Position numbers and translations under genes: made by a program
Part shown: positions 23,550 to 32,131 of the stretch, in pieces
Layout of the letters: each line of letters begins with the position of its first letter
Position numbering within the stretch: the stretch's first letter is position 1
Notes under the pieces: generated by a model
What the model was told of the DNA's origin: nothing
Database searches by the model: none
Seen by the model: the letters and a program-made list of their open reading frames with translations, nothing else
From: Leifsonia shinshuensis
GTDB lineage: Bacteria > Actinomycetota > Actinomycetes > Actinomycetales > Microbacteriaceae
DNA: 64,000 nt
Direction: 5' to 3'
Assembly: GCF_022606355.1 (NCBI RefSeq)
Contig: NZ_JAHHZQ010000003.1
Location: forward strand, 558,001-622,000

Positions 23550-24386
23550 GTGTCGGTTCTCGTTGTTGGCGCAAGTGGTGCGATCGGTGGCGCAGTGGTC
23601 AGCGGACTGCTGGAGCGCGGTGAAGAGGTGCGCGCCTCGAGCCGCACGCCGGAAAAGCTGACGCTGCCCGGTCACGTGCAGGTGTTCGCGGCCGATCTGA
23701 ACGACCCGACGTCGTTCGCTGCCGCCCTCGAGTCCGTGGACCGGGTGTTCCTCTACGCGGACCTCGCGGAGCCGGAAGCGCTGATTGCTGCGTTCGTTGC
23801 GGCCGGGGTGCGGCAGGTGGTGCTGCTGTCCTCGTCGTCGGTGACGTTCCCCGGTGCGGCTGAGGACTTCAACGGCTCCCGCTTCCTCCGCGCCGAACGG
23901 GCCATCGGAGAGTCCAGGATCGCCCACACCTTCCTCCGCCCGGGCGGATTCGCCAGTAACGCCGCCCGATGGAGTTGGAGTGTAAAAGGCCAAAGCGCCG
24001 TGCCGCTGCCCTACCCGGAAGCGGTTCAGGCACCCATCCACGAGCAGGACATCGCCGATGTCGCCGTGATCGCTCTCAGTGGTGACACCCTGACCGGGCT
24101 GGCGCCGGTTCTGACCGGTCCGGAGCGACTGACGCTCACGCAGCAGGTCGACACGATCGGTGCGGTGATCGGCCGCCCCGTGGCGGTGATCGAGCAGACC
24201 GAGGCGGAGTCCACCGCGATGCTCTCGCAGTACCTCCCCGAGGTGTGGGTGCGGCAGATCGTGAAGGACTGGCGTGAGGCCGTCGGCGCGACCCCGGCGA
24301 TCTCGACCGAGTACGAACGCATCACCGGGAAGCCGTCTCGCTCTTTCCGCACCTGGGTCGAGGACAACGCGCACCTATTCCGCTGA
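23550..24386 (+). CDS. NmrA/SDR-like NAD(P)-binding protein
   Basis: A 278-residue atypical short-chain-dehydrogenase fold protein of the NmrA/NAD(P)H-binding group. The cofactor loop is LVVGASGAIGGAV at residues 3-15 and the sugar-contacting position is in ASSRTPEKL. There is no YxxxK catalytic pair, as in NmrA-like proteins, so it may sense the cofactor ratio or act as an NAD(P)H:quinone oxidoreductase-like enzyme. The GTG at 23550 is preceded by AGAGGAG. Expression is expected to be controlled by the divergent TetR protein. Confidence 0.85.
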   Translation: MSVLVVGASGAIGGAVVSGLLERGEEVRASSRTPEKLTLPGHVQVFAADLNDPTSFAAALESVDRVFLYADLAEPEALIAAFVAAGVRQVVLLSSSSVTFPGAAEDFNGSRFLRAERAIGESRIAHTFLRPGGFASNAARWSWSVKGQSAVPLPYPEAVQAPIHEQDIADVAVIALSGDTLTGLAPVLTGPERLTLTQQVDTIGAVIGRPVAVIEQTEAESTAMLSQYLPEVWVRQIVKDWREAVGATPAISTEYERITGKPSRSFRTWVEDNAHLFR

Positions 24387-24645
24387 ACACCACCCTCCGA
24401 CCGAGAACCGCACACGCGGCGATGTCGAGCTCGCTCATCACCCCGCAGACGCGTCCGTGGGCGCTTTGGGCCGGAGTGGGGAGTTTCCGTTCTGGGACTG
24501 CCACATTGCCACCAACCAGATCCTGTCCTCGATTGACTTCTTGCCTGACGGCATGACGGCGTCTATCGGTTGACCTTCCACGTGCGCGACACCACCAAGT
24601 GGGACACCTCGCCGTGACCTGCTGCACTCCCCTAGGTTGAAGCAA

Positions 24646-24798
24646 ATGGAACTCGTACACGTCCTAGTCATCGCAGCAATCGTGATCATACTTTTCGCCG
24701 CACCAGTGACTGCAATCGTGCTGCTGGTCACGTTCATGATCCGGCGAGACCGAAACAAGGGGGACAAACAGAGCGCAGGAACTGAGCACTCGGCCTGA
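24646..24798 (+). CDS. Small single-pass membrane protein, 50 aa
   Basis: A 50-residue ORF with one strong hydrophobic helix (about residues 5-28, from VHVLVIAAIVIILFAAPVTA onward) and a basic then acidic tail (RRDRNKGDK...). The ATG at 24646 is 7 nt downstream of TAGGTT, giving a leaderless transcript, and a hairpin with a GCAA loop follows at 24809-24841. Promoter, ORF and terminator together make a real transcription unit likely. No family is recognised. It could be a small stress or regulatory membrane protein, or a type I toxin-like peptide, but there is no evidence for either. Confidence 0.55.
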   Translation: MELVHVLVIAAIVIILFAAPVTAIVLLVTFMIRRDRNKGDKQSAGTEHSA

Positions 24799-24808
24799 GG
24801 GTGAAATA

Positions 24809-24841
24809 GTGGCTCCGGCTAGCGCAAGCGGCCGGGGCCAC
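24809..24841 (+). terminator. Hairpin after the 50-aa membrane protein
   Basis: GTGGC-T-CCGG ... CCGG-G-GCCAC stem with an internal mismatch and a GCAA tetraloop. No U tract follows, so termination strength is uncertain. Confidence 0.5.
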
Positions 24842-24951
24842 TCTGATGCCCCCCTCAAGAACGGTGATCCAACGGCAACCTAGGCACCGGTTCGCGAAGC
24901 CCGCTCCGCGGCCCCTCTTCGACCGCCGTAGCAAGTTGTTACATTCGAGTC

Positions 24952-25364
24952 ATGAGCCAGACGATGCCGATGCGAATGGACGGCGACCTGGTCGATGCCG
25001 CCAAGGCCGTCGGCGCCGTCTCCAGTCGAAGTGCGACCCAGCTCAGCCACTGGGCGCGCATCGGACGTGAGCTTGAGGCGTCCCCCGTGACCAGCCCCTG
25101 CACGTCATCCTGGTCCCGGTGGAGGTGAGCGTGAACCGCGTCGCGGAACGGGTCCGCGACGGCGGACACGGTGTACCCGAGCAGAAGATTCGCGACCGGT
25201 ACGCCAGGCTCTGGGAACTCGTCGTCCGGGCGCGCACGATGGCCGATCGAACTGAGTTCTTCGACAACAGCAGCGCCCGGCACCCCTTCCGCCGCGTCGC
25301 CTCCTACGAGCATGGACTGCCTCTTGGCAGACCAGACTGGCCGGCTTGGGCGCCGGCAGTCTGA
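24952..25364 (+). pseudogene. Remnant of a ParD-like antitoxin / zeta toxin module
   Basis: The first ~45 codons from the ATG at 24952 encode an antitoxin of the ParD-like family (SSRSATQLSHWARIGRELEAS, a typical core). From about 25098 the sequence changes frame and continues as the C-terminal part of a zeta toxin/AAA kinase (LHVILVPVEVSVNRVAERV, then GGHGVPEQKIRDRYARLWEL and a FDNSS motif) up to the stop at 25364. The kinase Walker A and the rest of the antitoxin are missing, consistent with a deletion of several hundred bases that joined both genes. A TACATT box 6 nt before the ATG survives. No active toxin can be made. Confidence 0.7.
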
Positions 25365-25490
25365 CCGTCTGACACTGGCGCGTGGGCAAGGGCCGCTGCA
25401 CCACCCGCGCGAATCGGGTGGGCCTCGTCGATGTTCGCCGATCCCCCGTGAACAACACGCCGCCAAGCCATCAACGCGAAGGAGACGAGC

Positions 25491-25592
25491 ATGCCCCACG
25501 GCGCGCGGCCCGCAGACACCGATGGCTCGCGAAGAATGCTGCGGGCATCACCCGGGAGCTTCGCGGGGAACCTGTTCGGCGTCGCCTCCTGA
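25491..25592 (+). CDS. 33-codon ORF with strong ribosome binding site, possible gene remnant
   Basis: The ORF starts MPHGARPADTDGSRRM and ends FAGNLFGVAS. AAGGAG at 25479-25484 lies 6 nt before the ATG, which is unusually good for this region. No family is recognised. The short length and its position in a decayed stretch suggest the N-terminal part of a lost gene, or a small protein. It is reported because the initiation signal is real. Confidence 0.3.
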   Translation: MPHGARPADTDGSRRMLRASPGSFAGNLFGVAS

Positions 25593-25710
25593 GCCACGGA
25601 TGCCCCACCCGTCCGGGGGCAGAACGACTCTGAACATCCGTTCGGCCGCGCATAGAGAATTCGCAGCAAAAATAACGACTTGATAACTAGCACCCGTTAC
25701 CTCTTCGTTA

Positions 25711-25828
25711 TATAGTTCAAGAGCAATGGTTGTTTGCTGTGGCAGCCATCGCGGAATGTGATTGCAGGACACTCTTGGTGCAAGGGAGAGGGCCGGCCGC
25801 TAGCCTCTGCGGCCGGCCCTCAATCTTT
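25711..25828 (+). ncRNA. Candidate small transcript between orphan -10 and terminator
   Basis: TATAGT at 25711-25716 (5 of 6 consensus) is followed about 100 bp later by a perfect 13-bp terminator hairpin. The interval also holds a tiny ORF, MVVCCGSHRGM, starting at 25726, very close to the expected +1. It could be a small RNA, a cysteine-type leader peptide ahead of marR, or leftover regulatory sequence. Confidence 0.3.
25788..25828 (+). terminator. Perfect Rho-independent terminator
   Basis: Arms GAGGGCCGGCCGC (25788-25800) and GCGGCCGGCCCTC (25809-25821), 8-nt loop, then AATCTTTTG. No intact gene lies upstream on this strand. Confidence 0.85.
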
Positions 25829-25954
25829 TGATCCGCGCCATCCTGCCTCCCTCTCGCTCGAGCCCGAATGCCGTGCTGGCACGGATGGCACTGTCGGCGC
25901 ATGATGAGAAGATGCGAATGCATTGACTACTCGAACATTCGGAGGGGTGTCGTC

Positions 25955-26422
25955 ATGAGCATCGGCACAGCAGCGGCGGAGCCGACCAAGCGGGTGAGGA
26001 CGACCGCCGTCGCGGCCTGGGAGTCCCTGTTCCGTGCGCAGGTCGCCGTGATGAGAACGCTGGCCGCCGAGTTCCCCACCCGCGACATCTCGTTCAACGA
26101 GTACGACGTGCTCTTCAACCTGTCCCGGCAGCCCGATCGCTCGCTGCGACTGCGCGACCTCAACAAGGAGGTGCTGCTCACGCAGCCGAGCGTGAGCAGG
26201 CTGATCGACCGGCTCGTCGCACGCGGCCTGGTCGCCAAGTGCCCGGAGCCCAGCGATGCGCGCGGCACGGTCATCCGGTTGACCGACACGGGATTCGAGA
26301 TGTTCCGCCGGGTCGCGGTCGACCACATGCGCTCGATCACCGAGCGGGTGGGCGATCGGCTCGACCCGCAGGAGCTCGAGACGCTGGCGGTGCTCTGCGA
26401 CAAGCTGCGCGGCGGCGAGTAA
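25955..26422 (+). CDS. MarR-family transcriptional regulator
   Basis: A 155-residue MarR protein. The winged helix spans about residues 45-110 (FNEYDVLFNLSRQPDRSLRL, LLTQPSVSRLIDRLVARGLV, then the wing with PSDARGTVIRLTDTG). It binds DNA as a dimer and usually responds to phenolic or oxidising compounds. The ATG at 25955 has GGAGGGG at a good distance; the open frame extends upstream without homology. The PBP gene begins 111 bp downstream on the same strand but has its own -10, so a joint operon is uncertain. Confidence 0.9.
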   Translation: MSIGTAAAEPTKRVRTTAVAAWESLFRAQVAVMRTLAAEFPTRDISFNEYDVLFNLSRQPDRSLRLRDLNKEVLLTQPSVSRLIDRLVARGLVAKCPEPSDARGTVIRLTDTGFEMFRRVAVDHMRSITERVGDRLDPQELETLAVLCDKLRGGE

Positions 26423-26533
26423 GCGGATCGTTCCGCCCGGGCGGTTCCTCCACACTGGGAAACCTGAACGGTTTCTCCACATGCGGAGCGGTCCCTCGGG
26501 GAGGCGCAAGAGGGGCCGCGTATCATTGCGGCC

Positions 26534-28828
26534 ATGACGGCAGAGCGACGCAGAAGATGGAAGTGGGCGCCTGCGCTGATCGGATTCGTGGCCCTGAGCG
26601 CGGTCGCCGGAGTCCTCGCCGCGGCAGCCGTCACACCCGCCGTGGCGCTCACCGGATCGGCCGCGGACTCGACCATCAGTGTCTTCGACGGACTCCCCGA
26701 GTACATCAAGGTGGAGCCGTTGGCCCAGGCGTCGACGATGTACGCGAACTACAACGGTCAGCAGGTGCCGATCGCCTCGTTCTACTCGCAGAATCGGGTG
26801 GAGGTCGGTTGGGACGCCATCTCCCAGAACCTCAAAGACGCCGCGATCGCCACGGAGGACCCGCGCTTCTATGAGCACGGCGGCGTCGACGTCACGGGCA
26901 CTCTGCGCGGTGCGGTGCTGACCGCGCTGCACAAGTCGGTGCAGGGCGGCTCGTCCATCACCCAGCAGTACGTCAAGAACATCCTCGTGCAACGGTGCGA
27001 GAACAAGCAGCCCGACCCGACCGCGTCCGCCGCCGTACAGAAGAAGCAGTACGCGGCGTACCAGTCGTGCTACGACGACGCCACCAAGGTCGACCCCGTG
27101 CGCAAGCTCAAGGAGATGCGCTACGCCATCGGACTCGAGAAGGAGTACTCGAAGAACGACATCCTGCAGAGCTATCTGAACATCGCTCTGTTCGGCGGCC
27201 GGGTCTACGGTGTGCAATCGGCCGCGGAGTACTACTTCGGAGTCTCGGCGAAAGACATCAGCCTCCCGCAGGCCGCCACCCTCGTCGCCATCCTCAACAA
27301 CCCCGACAACCTCAGGATCGACAAGCCGGAGAACAAGGACAACGGTGCGGCGAACGGATACGCCCAGACGCTGGCGCGCCGCAACTACGTGCTCGACCGG
27401 ATGCTCATCAACGGCAAGATCACCAAAGAGGAGCACGACGCGGCCGTCGCCACCAAGGTGGAGCCCAAGATCACCGCGATGCAGAACGGCTGCATGACAG
27501 CTCAGCAGTACAACGCCGCGTTCTTCTGCGATTACGTCGAGCGCACGATCGAACAGGACCCGACCTTCGGAAAGACCGACGACGAACGGTCGAGCTTCCT
27601 GACCCGCGGCGGCCTGAAGATCTACACCACCCTCAATCTCGACCTCCAGCACCAGGCCCAGCTGGCGGTGTCGTCGTACATCCCGCCGACCAGCCCGAAC
27701 CTCGATCTGGGCTCCTCCAACGTGTCCGTGGAGGTCGGCACCGGGCGCGTCGTCACGATGGTGCAGAACAGGCCGTACGACAACACGGCGACTCCCGCCC
27801 CGGGCAGCACGTCCGTGAACTACAACACCGACTACAAAGACGGCGGATCCGAGGGATTCCAGACCGGATCCTCCTACAAGGCCTTCGACCTGCTCGAATG
27901 GCTGAAAGAGGGGCATTCGCTCTACGAATCGGTGAACGGGACCCAGCACCTCTTCCCGCAGAGCGCGTTCCACGAGAGCGACCCCTGCAACGACATCGGC
28001 GGCGCGCCCTGGCCGGTCGCCAACGACGAAGGCGAGACGGTCACCTCGACCACCGTGATGAACGCGACCGCGGCCTCCATCAACTCGATCTTCGCGATGA
28101 TGGCGACCAAGCTCGACCTCTGCGGCATCAAGGAGCGCGCACAGGATCTGCTGGTGCACGGCGCGGACGAGGAGACGAACCCGTTCCGGGCGAACCCGTC
28201 TTCTGTTCTCGGCACCAACTACATCGCACCGATCACCATGGCGACGGCCTATGCCGGCATCGCCAACAACGGCAAGGCCTGCAGCCCGGTGGCGATCGAC
28301 AAGATCGTGAACGCCGACGGCACCGAGCACGCGGTGCCCAAGACGCAGTGCTCGACCACCCCGATCGATCCGGGAGTCGCCGCCGCCGCGATCTACGCCC
28401 TGCAGGGGGTGCTGCGCGGAGGCGGCACGGCGGCCTCGGCCAACCCCGGAGATGGCGTGCCGCTCTTCGGCAAGACGGGAACGACAGACAACTCGCTGGA
28501 GAACTGGCTGGTCACCTCCACCACGAAGGTCGCACAGGCCACCTGGGTGGGCAACGTCGCCGGCGAGGTCGCGCTCCGCAGCCAGACCTTCCAGGGCATC
28601 GGCGGCGGAAACGTGAAGTTCTCGATCGTCAAACGCATCCAGGCCGCACTCGACGCCGTCTACGGAGGATCGGCGTTCCCGGCGCCGCCGGCCAAGTACC
28701 TGTACTCGGCTCCCGCGCCGAAGCCGACCACGCCGGCCGTGCCGGGGCAGCCTGCCCCCGGCCCCGGTCAGGGCGGAAACAAGGGCGGAGGCAACCAGGG
28801 CCCGAACCCGCCGGGCAAGAAGCCCTGA
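26534..28828 (+). CDS. Class A penicillin-binding protein
   Basis: A 764-residue bifunctional peptidoglycan synthase with one N-terminal membrane helix (about 12-34). The GT51 glycosyltransferase carries ATEDPRFYEHGG (catalytic Glu near 108) and GGSSITQQYVKN. The transpeptidase motifs are SSYK (nucleophile Ser near 446), SINS and FGKTGTT (near 650). The tail is rich in Pro, Gly and Lys, common in actinobacterial PBPs. The ATG at 26534 lies 7 nt after TATCAT (26521-26526), suggesting a leaderless mRNA. It polymerises and cross-links glycan strands outside the membrane. Confidence 0.95.
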   Translation: MTAERRRRWKWAPALIGFVALSAVAGVLAAAAVTPAVALTGSAADSTISVFDGLPEYIKVEPLAQASTMYANYNGQQVPIASFYSQNRVEVGWDAISQNLKDAAIATEDPRFYEHGGVDVTGTLRGAVLTALHKSVQGGSSITQQYVKNILVQRCENKQPDPTASAAVQKKQYAAYQSCYDDATKVDPVRKLKEMRYAIGLEKEYSKNDILQSYLNIALFGGRVYGVQSAAEYYFGVSAKDISLPQAATLVAILNNPDNLRIDKPENKDNGAANGYAQTLARRNYVLDRMLINGKITKEEHDAAVATKVEPKITAMQNGCMTAQQYNAAFFCDYVERTIEQDPTFGKTDDERSSFLTRGGLKIYTTLNLDLQHQAQLAVSSYIPPTSPNLDLGSSNVSVEVGTGRVVTMVQNRPYDNTATPAPGSTSVNYNTDYKDGGSEGFQTGSSYKAFDLLEWLKEGHSLYESVNGTQHLFPQSAFHESDPCNDIGGAPWPVANDEGETVTSTTVMNATAASINSIFAMMATKLDLCGIKERAQDLLVHGADEETNPFRANPSSVLGTNYIAPITMATAYAGIANNGKACSPVAIDKIVNADGTEHAVPKTQCSTTPIDPGVAAAAIYALQGVLRGGGTAASANPGDGVPLFGKTGTTDNSLENWLVTSTTKVAQATWVGNVAGEVALRSQTFQGIGGGNVKFSIVKRIQAALDAVYGGSAFPAPPAKYLYSAPAPKPTTPAVPGQPAPGPGQGGNKGGGNQGPNPPGKKP

Positions 28829-28853
28829 TCGACGCGACGCGGCGGCGACCCGC

Positions 28854-29312
28854 TCAGGCGGACGATCGCTTCGACGCCGCGCGCTCCGCGACCGCTTTGA
28901 CCCCGCGCAGCATGGTCTCCCACGTCTGCTGGGAGTGCTGAGCGGCCTCCACCGTGGGGTTGTTGTCCTGATCCAGGGTGACGTGCGTTCCCGCAGGCGT
29001 CTCCTCCAGCTCGAAGTGGAGGGTGTGGTAGTTCTCCGGAACGTCCGGCTGGCCGCTCAGCGGGCTGAAGTGCGTGAGCACGATGCGCCAGGGCTCGTCA
29101 CGGTCGTCGAGCTCGATCACTCGGCCGTGATCCTCGAACGCCCTGCCTTGCCACTCGCCGCGCCAGACGATGCGCGAACCCAGCTTCCACTCGGAGACGA
29201 CCTCCGCTCCCATGAGGATCTCGGGGTTCGCACCGCTCGACGTGAGCACGGTCCAGACCGCTCGGCGCGGGGCTCTCACGTCCACCTCGGCCCTCGCGAC
29301 GTAGTTGCCCAT
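28854..29312 (-). CDS. SRPBCC-family protein
   Basis: A 152-residue START-like (SRPBCC) protein, starting MGNYVARAEVDVRAPRRAVW, the usual first strand and helix, and ending with the long C-terminal helix (HSQQTWETMLRGVKAVAE). The cavity binds a hydrophobic ligand, and AHSA1-like members stabilise proteins or modify small molecules. The ATG follows GGGAGGCGCC. It is convergent with the PBP gene (25 bp between stops). No specific ligand can be named. Confidence 0.85.
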   Translation of the reverse strand: MGNYVARAEVDVRAPRRAVWTVLTSSGANPEILMGAEVVSEWKLGSRIVWRGEWQGRAFEDHGRVIELDDRDEPWRIVLTHFSPLSGQPDVPENYHTLHFELEETPAGTHVTLDQDNNPTVEAAQHSQQTWETMLRGVKAVAERAASKRSSA

Positions 29313-29389
29313 GGCGCCTCCCGGTCCGTCATCGCCACCAGTTCGCCGCCATCACACACCCGGCGGCGCGGGCAGCGCAACCCCGGAGC

Positions 29390-31099
29390 TCAGCCGAGCT
29401 CGAAGACCAGCGCCTCCCACGGCTCGAGCGCGCCGCTCACTCCGCGTGCGGGCGAATCCGGCAGGTTGCCCAGTGCGAAAGCGGCGTCGCGCCACGTGTC
29501 GAGCTCGGCGGTGTCGTAGCGCGCGACCTCCCCCGTCAGATTGGCGAGCACCAGCAGCTGCCGACCGCCGAGCGCCCGGCGGTAGCCGAAGATCTGGGGA
29601 TGATCCGCCAGCACCGGCGTGAAGTCGCCATCGGCCACCACCGACGAGCGATGACGGAGGTCGATCAGGCGGCGATAGTGGGCGAACACGGAGTCCGGGT
29701 CGGCCACCTCCGCGGCCGCGTTGACGTGCACGTGGTCGGGGTTGGCGTCGATCCACGGCGTGCCCGTCGTGAAACCGGCAGCCGGAGCGTCCGACCACTG
29801 CATCGGCGTTCGGGCGTTGTCACGACTCGTCCGCCGCAGGGCCGCCAGCACGTCCGCGGCGTCCAGACCTTGGATGTCGACGGCCTCCGCGTAGTGGTTG
29901 AGCGTCTCGATGTCGCGGAAGTCGTCGATCGAATCGAACGGCACGTTCGCCATCCCGAGCTCCTCGCCCTGGTACACGTACGGCGTGCCGCGCATGAGGT
30001 GCAGCACCGTCCCGAGCGCCTTGGCGGAGGCGCCGCGGTGCTCCGGGCCGTCGTCGCCGAACCGGCTGACGACGCGGGGCTGGTCGTGGTTGTTCCAGTA
30101 GAGGCTGTTCCAGCCGACGTCGGCCAAGCCCTCCTGCCACATCGTCAGGTTGCGCTTGAGGTCGAGGACGCTCGCCGGCCGGTGATCCCACTTGCCCCCC
30201 GGCCCGTGGTCGAGGTCGACGTGCTCGAACTGGAAGACCATGTCGAGCTCCCCGCGGGCGGGGTCGGTGAACAGCCGCGCCTGCTCCACGGAGACGCCGG
30301 GCATCTCGCCGACGGTGAGCGTGCTGTCGGCGCGGCCCGCGAACACGCGCTCGTGCATCTCGTGCAGGAACTCGTGGATGCGCGGACCCTGGCCGAAGAA
30401 CGGGTAGCCCTCGCCGAAGAGCTTGCCGGCCGGCACCTCGCCGTCAGGGAGCTCGACGACCTTGGAGATGAAGTTGATGACGTCCATCCGGAAGCCGTCG
30501 ACCCCGCGGTCGAGCCACCAGTTCATCATGTCGTAGACGGCGTCGCGGACCTCCGGGTTCTCCCAGTTGAGGTCGGGCTGCTTGCGCGAGAAGAGGTGCA
30601 GGTAGTACTCGCCGGTGGCCGGATCGAGCTGCCAGGCCGGGCCGGAGAAGAACGACCCCCAGTTGTTCGGCTCGGCGCCGTGCTCGCCGGGCCGGTGGCC
30701 GTCGCGAGCCGGCCGCCACCAATACCAGTCGCGCTTGGGGTTGTCGAGCGAGGAGGCCGACTCGACGAACCACGGGTGCTCGTCGGAGGTGTGGTTCACC
30801 ACGAGGTCCATCACGAGCTTGATGCCGCGCGCATGGAGGCCGGCGAGCAGCTCGTCGAAGTCGTCGAACGTGCCGAACAGAGGGTCGATGGCGCGGTAGT
30901 CGCTGATGTCGTAGCCGTTGTCGTCGTGCGGCGATGCGTAGATCGGCGAGAGCCAGACGACGTCGATGCCCAGCTCCTTCAGGTGGTCGAGGTGGTCGAT
31001 GATGCCGCGGAGGTCACCGATGCCGTCGCCGTCGCTGTCCGCGAAGCTCCGCGGGTAGATCTGGTACACGACTGCGGACTTCCACCACGTCTCACTCAC
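29390..31099 (-). CDS. Alpha-glucosidase / oligo-1,6-glucosidase, GH13
   Basis: A 569-residue cytosolic GH13 enzyme of the oligo-1,6-glucosidase/alpha-glucosidase subfamily. The four conserved regions are visible: DLVVNHTSDEH, GFRMDVINF (nucleophile Asp), TVGEMPG (acid/base Glu) and NNHDQPR (transition-state Asp). It should release glucose from short alpha-glucans or isomaltose-type sugars. The GTG start at 31099 is 6 nt behind a minus-strand TAGGGT, so the mRNA is probably leaderless. No transporter or regulator is adjacent on the same strand, so it seems to be a stand-alone gene. Confidence 0.93.
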   Translation of the reverse strand: MSETWWKSAVVYQIYPRSFADSDGDGIGDLRGIIDHLDHLKELGIDVVWLSPIYASPHDDNGYDISDYRAIDPLFGTFDDFDELLAGLHARGIKLVMDLVVNHTSDEHPWFVESASSLDNPKRDWYWWRPARDGHRPGEHGAEPNNWGSFFSGPAWQLDPATGEYYLHLFSRKQPDLNWENPEVRDAVYDMMNWWLDRGVDGFRMDVINFISKVVELPDGEVPAGKLFGEGYPFFGQGPRIHEFLHEMHERVFAGRADSTLTVGEMPGVSVEQARLFTDPARGELDMVFQFEHVDLDHGPGGKWDHRPASVLDLKRNLTMWQEGLADVGWNSLYWNNHDQPRVVSRFGDDGPEHRGASAKALGTVLHLMRGTPYVYQGEELGMANVPFDSIDDFRDIETLNHYAEAVDIQGLDAADVLAALRRTSRDNARTPMQWSDAPAAGFTTGTPWIDANPDHVHVNAAAEVADPDSVFAHYRRLIDLRHRSSVVADGDFTPVLADHPQIFGYRRALGGRQLLVLANLTGEVARYDTAELDTWRDAAFALGNLPDSPARGVSGALEPWEALVFELG

Positions 31100-31147
31100 C
31101 CGCCCACCCTACTCGCGCCCGGAAACCGCACCGACACCTCGACGCCC

Positions 31148-32131
31148 TCAGCCGCCGAGCAGTACGCGCGCGCCCGTGCGGGCGGACTCGCGCGCCGCCA
31201 GACACACGCGCAGTGCCGACACCGCGGCTGCGACGGGCGCCCGCGCCGGCTGCTCGCCGCGGTCGACGCAGTCGAGGAAATAGCGGGCCTGCGCCGCGAA
31301 CGGGTCCCCCGCACCGCCGTCGAGCGCACCACCGCCGAGCGCACCGCCGCCGAGCGCACCGCCGCCGAGCGCGCCGCCGCCGAGCGCATCGACGCCGTGG
31401 TCGCCCACGACCTCCAGCGTCGACGAGAAGGGCGTCTCGGCCGGGAGGTCGGCCACGGCGAGGAGCTGTGCCACCCCTCCTGAGGCGAACTCCACGGTGA
31501 CGACGGCCGGCGCGCCGAAGTCGCCCGACCGGGCGCGGACCGCGGTGACGGCGATCGGGGTGCCGAGGTGGGCGCACGCCTGGTCGACGTCATGGATGGC
31601 GAAGTCGACGAGCATCCCGCCGGAGCGCTGCTCGTCGGCCAGCCAGTCCGCCCAGTCCGGCGCTGCCGAGATCCGGGATGCGCGCACCGCTCGCGGGATC
31701 CCGACCGAGCCGGCGGCCACGCGCTCGGCGAGCGCGGCGTAGTCGGCGAAGAAGCGGACGACGTGGGCGACCATGAGGGTCCCGGAGGCGCGTGCGGCGT
31801 GCTCGGCCAGCGCTTCCGCGTCCGACGCGGTGAGGGCGATCGGCTTCTCGAGCAGCACGTGCTTCCCCGCGTCGAGCGCCTGAGTCGCGAGTTCGGCGTG
31901 ACTCTCGGTGGGGGTGCAGATGGAGACGATGTCGCACTCGGGATCGGCGAGCGCCTCGGCGAGCCCGGTGGCCCAGCGGGCGTCCGGCGCTGCCGGCAGG
32001 TCGGGGCGTCGTCGCGGTGAGACCGCCCAGCGCACGGGGACTCCGGCCTCCACCCAGGCCGCCGCGTGGGCGCGTCCCATCTTTCCGGCGCCGACGACGA
32101 CTGCTGCGTGCCGCGGGATTGCCACGGTCAT
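31148..32131 (-). CDS. Gfo/Idh/MocA-family oxidoreductase with internal ALGGG repeat
   Basis: A 327-residue NAD(P)-dependent sugar/inositol dehydrogenase-like protein. The Rossmann motif is VVVGAGKMGRAHA, the EKP motif is LLEKPIAL near residue 95, and the C-terminal sheet domain carries GGMLVDFAIHDVDQA (catalytic His/Asp). Near residue 250 it has five tandem copies of a 5-residue ALGGG-type unit encoded by a 15-bp repeat, probably a surface loop. Its ATG overlaps the ROK repressor stop (ATGA), so the pair is translated together. A role in sugar or amino-sugar catabolism is inferred from the locus. Confidence 0.87.
   Translation of the reverse strand: MTVAIPRHAAVVVGAGKMGRAHAAAWVEAGVPVRWAVSPRRRPDLPAAPDARWATGLAEALADPECDIVSICTPTESHAELATQALDAGKHVLLEKPIALTASDAEALAEHAARASGTLMVAHVVRFFADYAALAERVAAGSVGIPRAVRASRISAAPDWADWLADEQRSGGMLVDFAIHDVDQACAHLGTPIAVTAVRARSGDFGAPAVVTVEFASGGVAQLLAVADLPAETPFSSTLEVVGDHGVDALGGGALGGGALGGGALGGGALDGGAGDPFAAQARYFLDCVDRGEQPARAPVAAAVSALRVCLAARESARTGARVLLGG
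31311..31385. repeat. 15-bp coding minisatellite (five units)
   Basis: Five units of about GCACCGCCGCCGAGC at 31311-31325, 31326-31340, 31341-31355, 31356-31370 and 31371-31385 differ by one or two bases. Each adds five residues (ALGGG/ALDGG) in frame to the oxidoreductase. Confidence 0.9.

Larger units (their letters stand above)
25365..25954. other. 590-bp accessory stretch without a recognised gene
   Basis: Between the toxin remnant and marR the sequence is less GC-rich around 25640-25740 and has no long ORF with actinobacterial codon bias. It contains a 33-codon ORF with a good ribosome binding site, an orphan -10 box and a strong terminator. It appears to be debris of a lost insertion or module. 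Confidence 0.5.

Noticed and set aside
24387-24645. Possible gene in the gap after the NmrA-like gene
   Set aside because: Short open frames end at random positions and none has a start signal or a recognisable domain; I see nothing I can support there.
25304-25693. Minus-strand 129-codon ORF in the accessory stretch
   Set aside because: No ribosome binding site or recognisable motif, and it overlaps the toxin remnant on the other strand.
25820-28330. Very long minus-strand open frame (836 codons) across the PBP gene
   Set aside because: It is the antisense shadow of the PBP gene in GC-rich DNA; the translation is repetitive, rich in Arg/Val/His and has no domain, while the plus strand has all PBP motifs.
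31311-31385. Regular 15-bp repeats that could suggest a CRISPR-like array
   Set aside because: There are no spacers, the units are contiguous, and they encode an in-frame peptide repeat.
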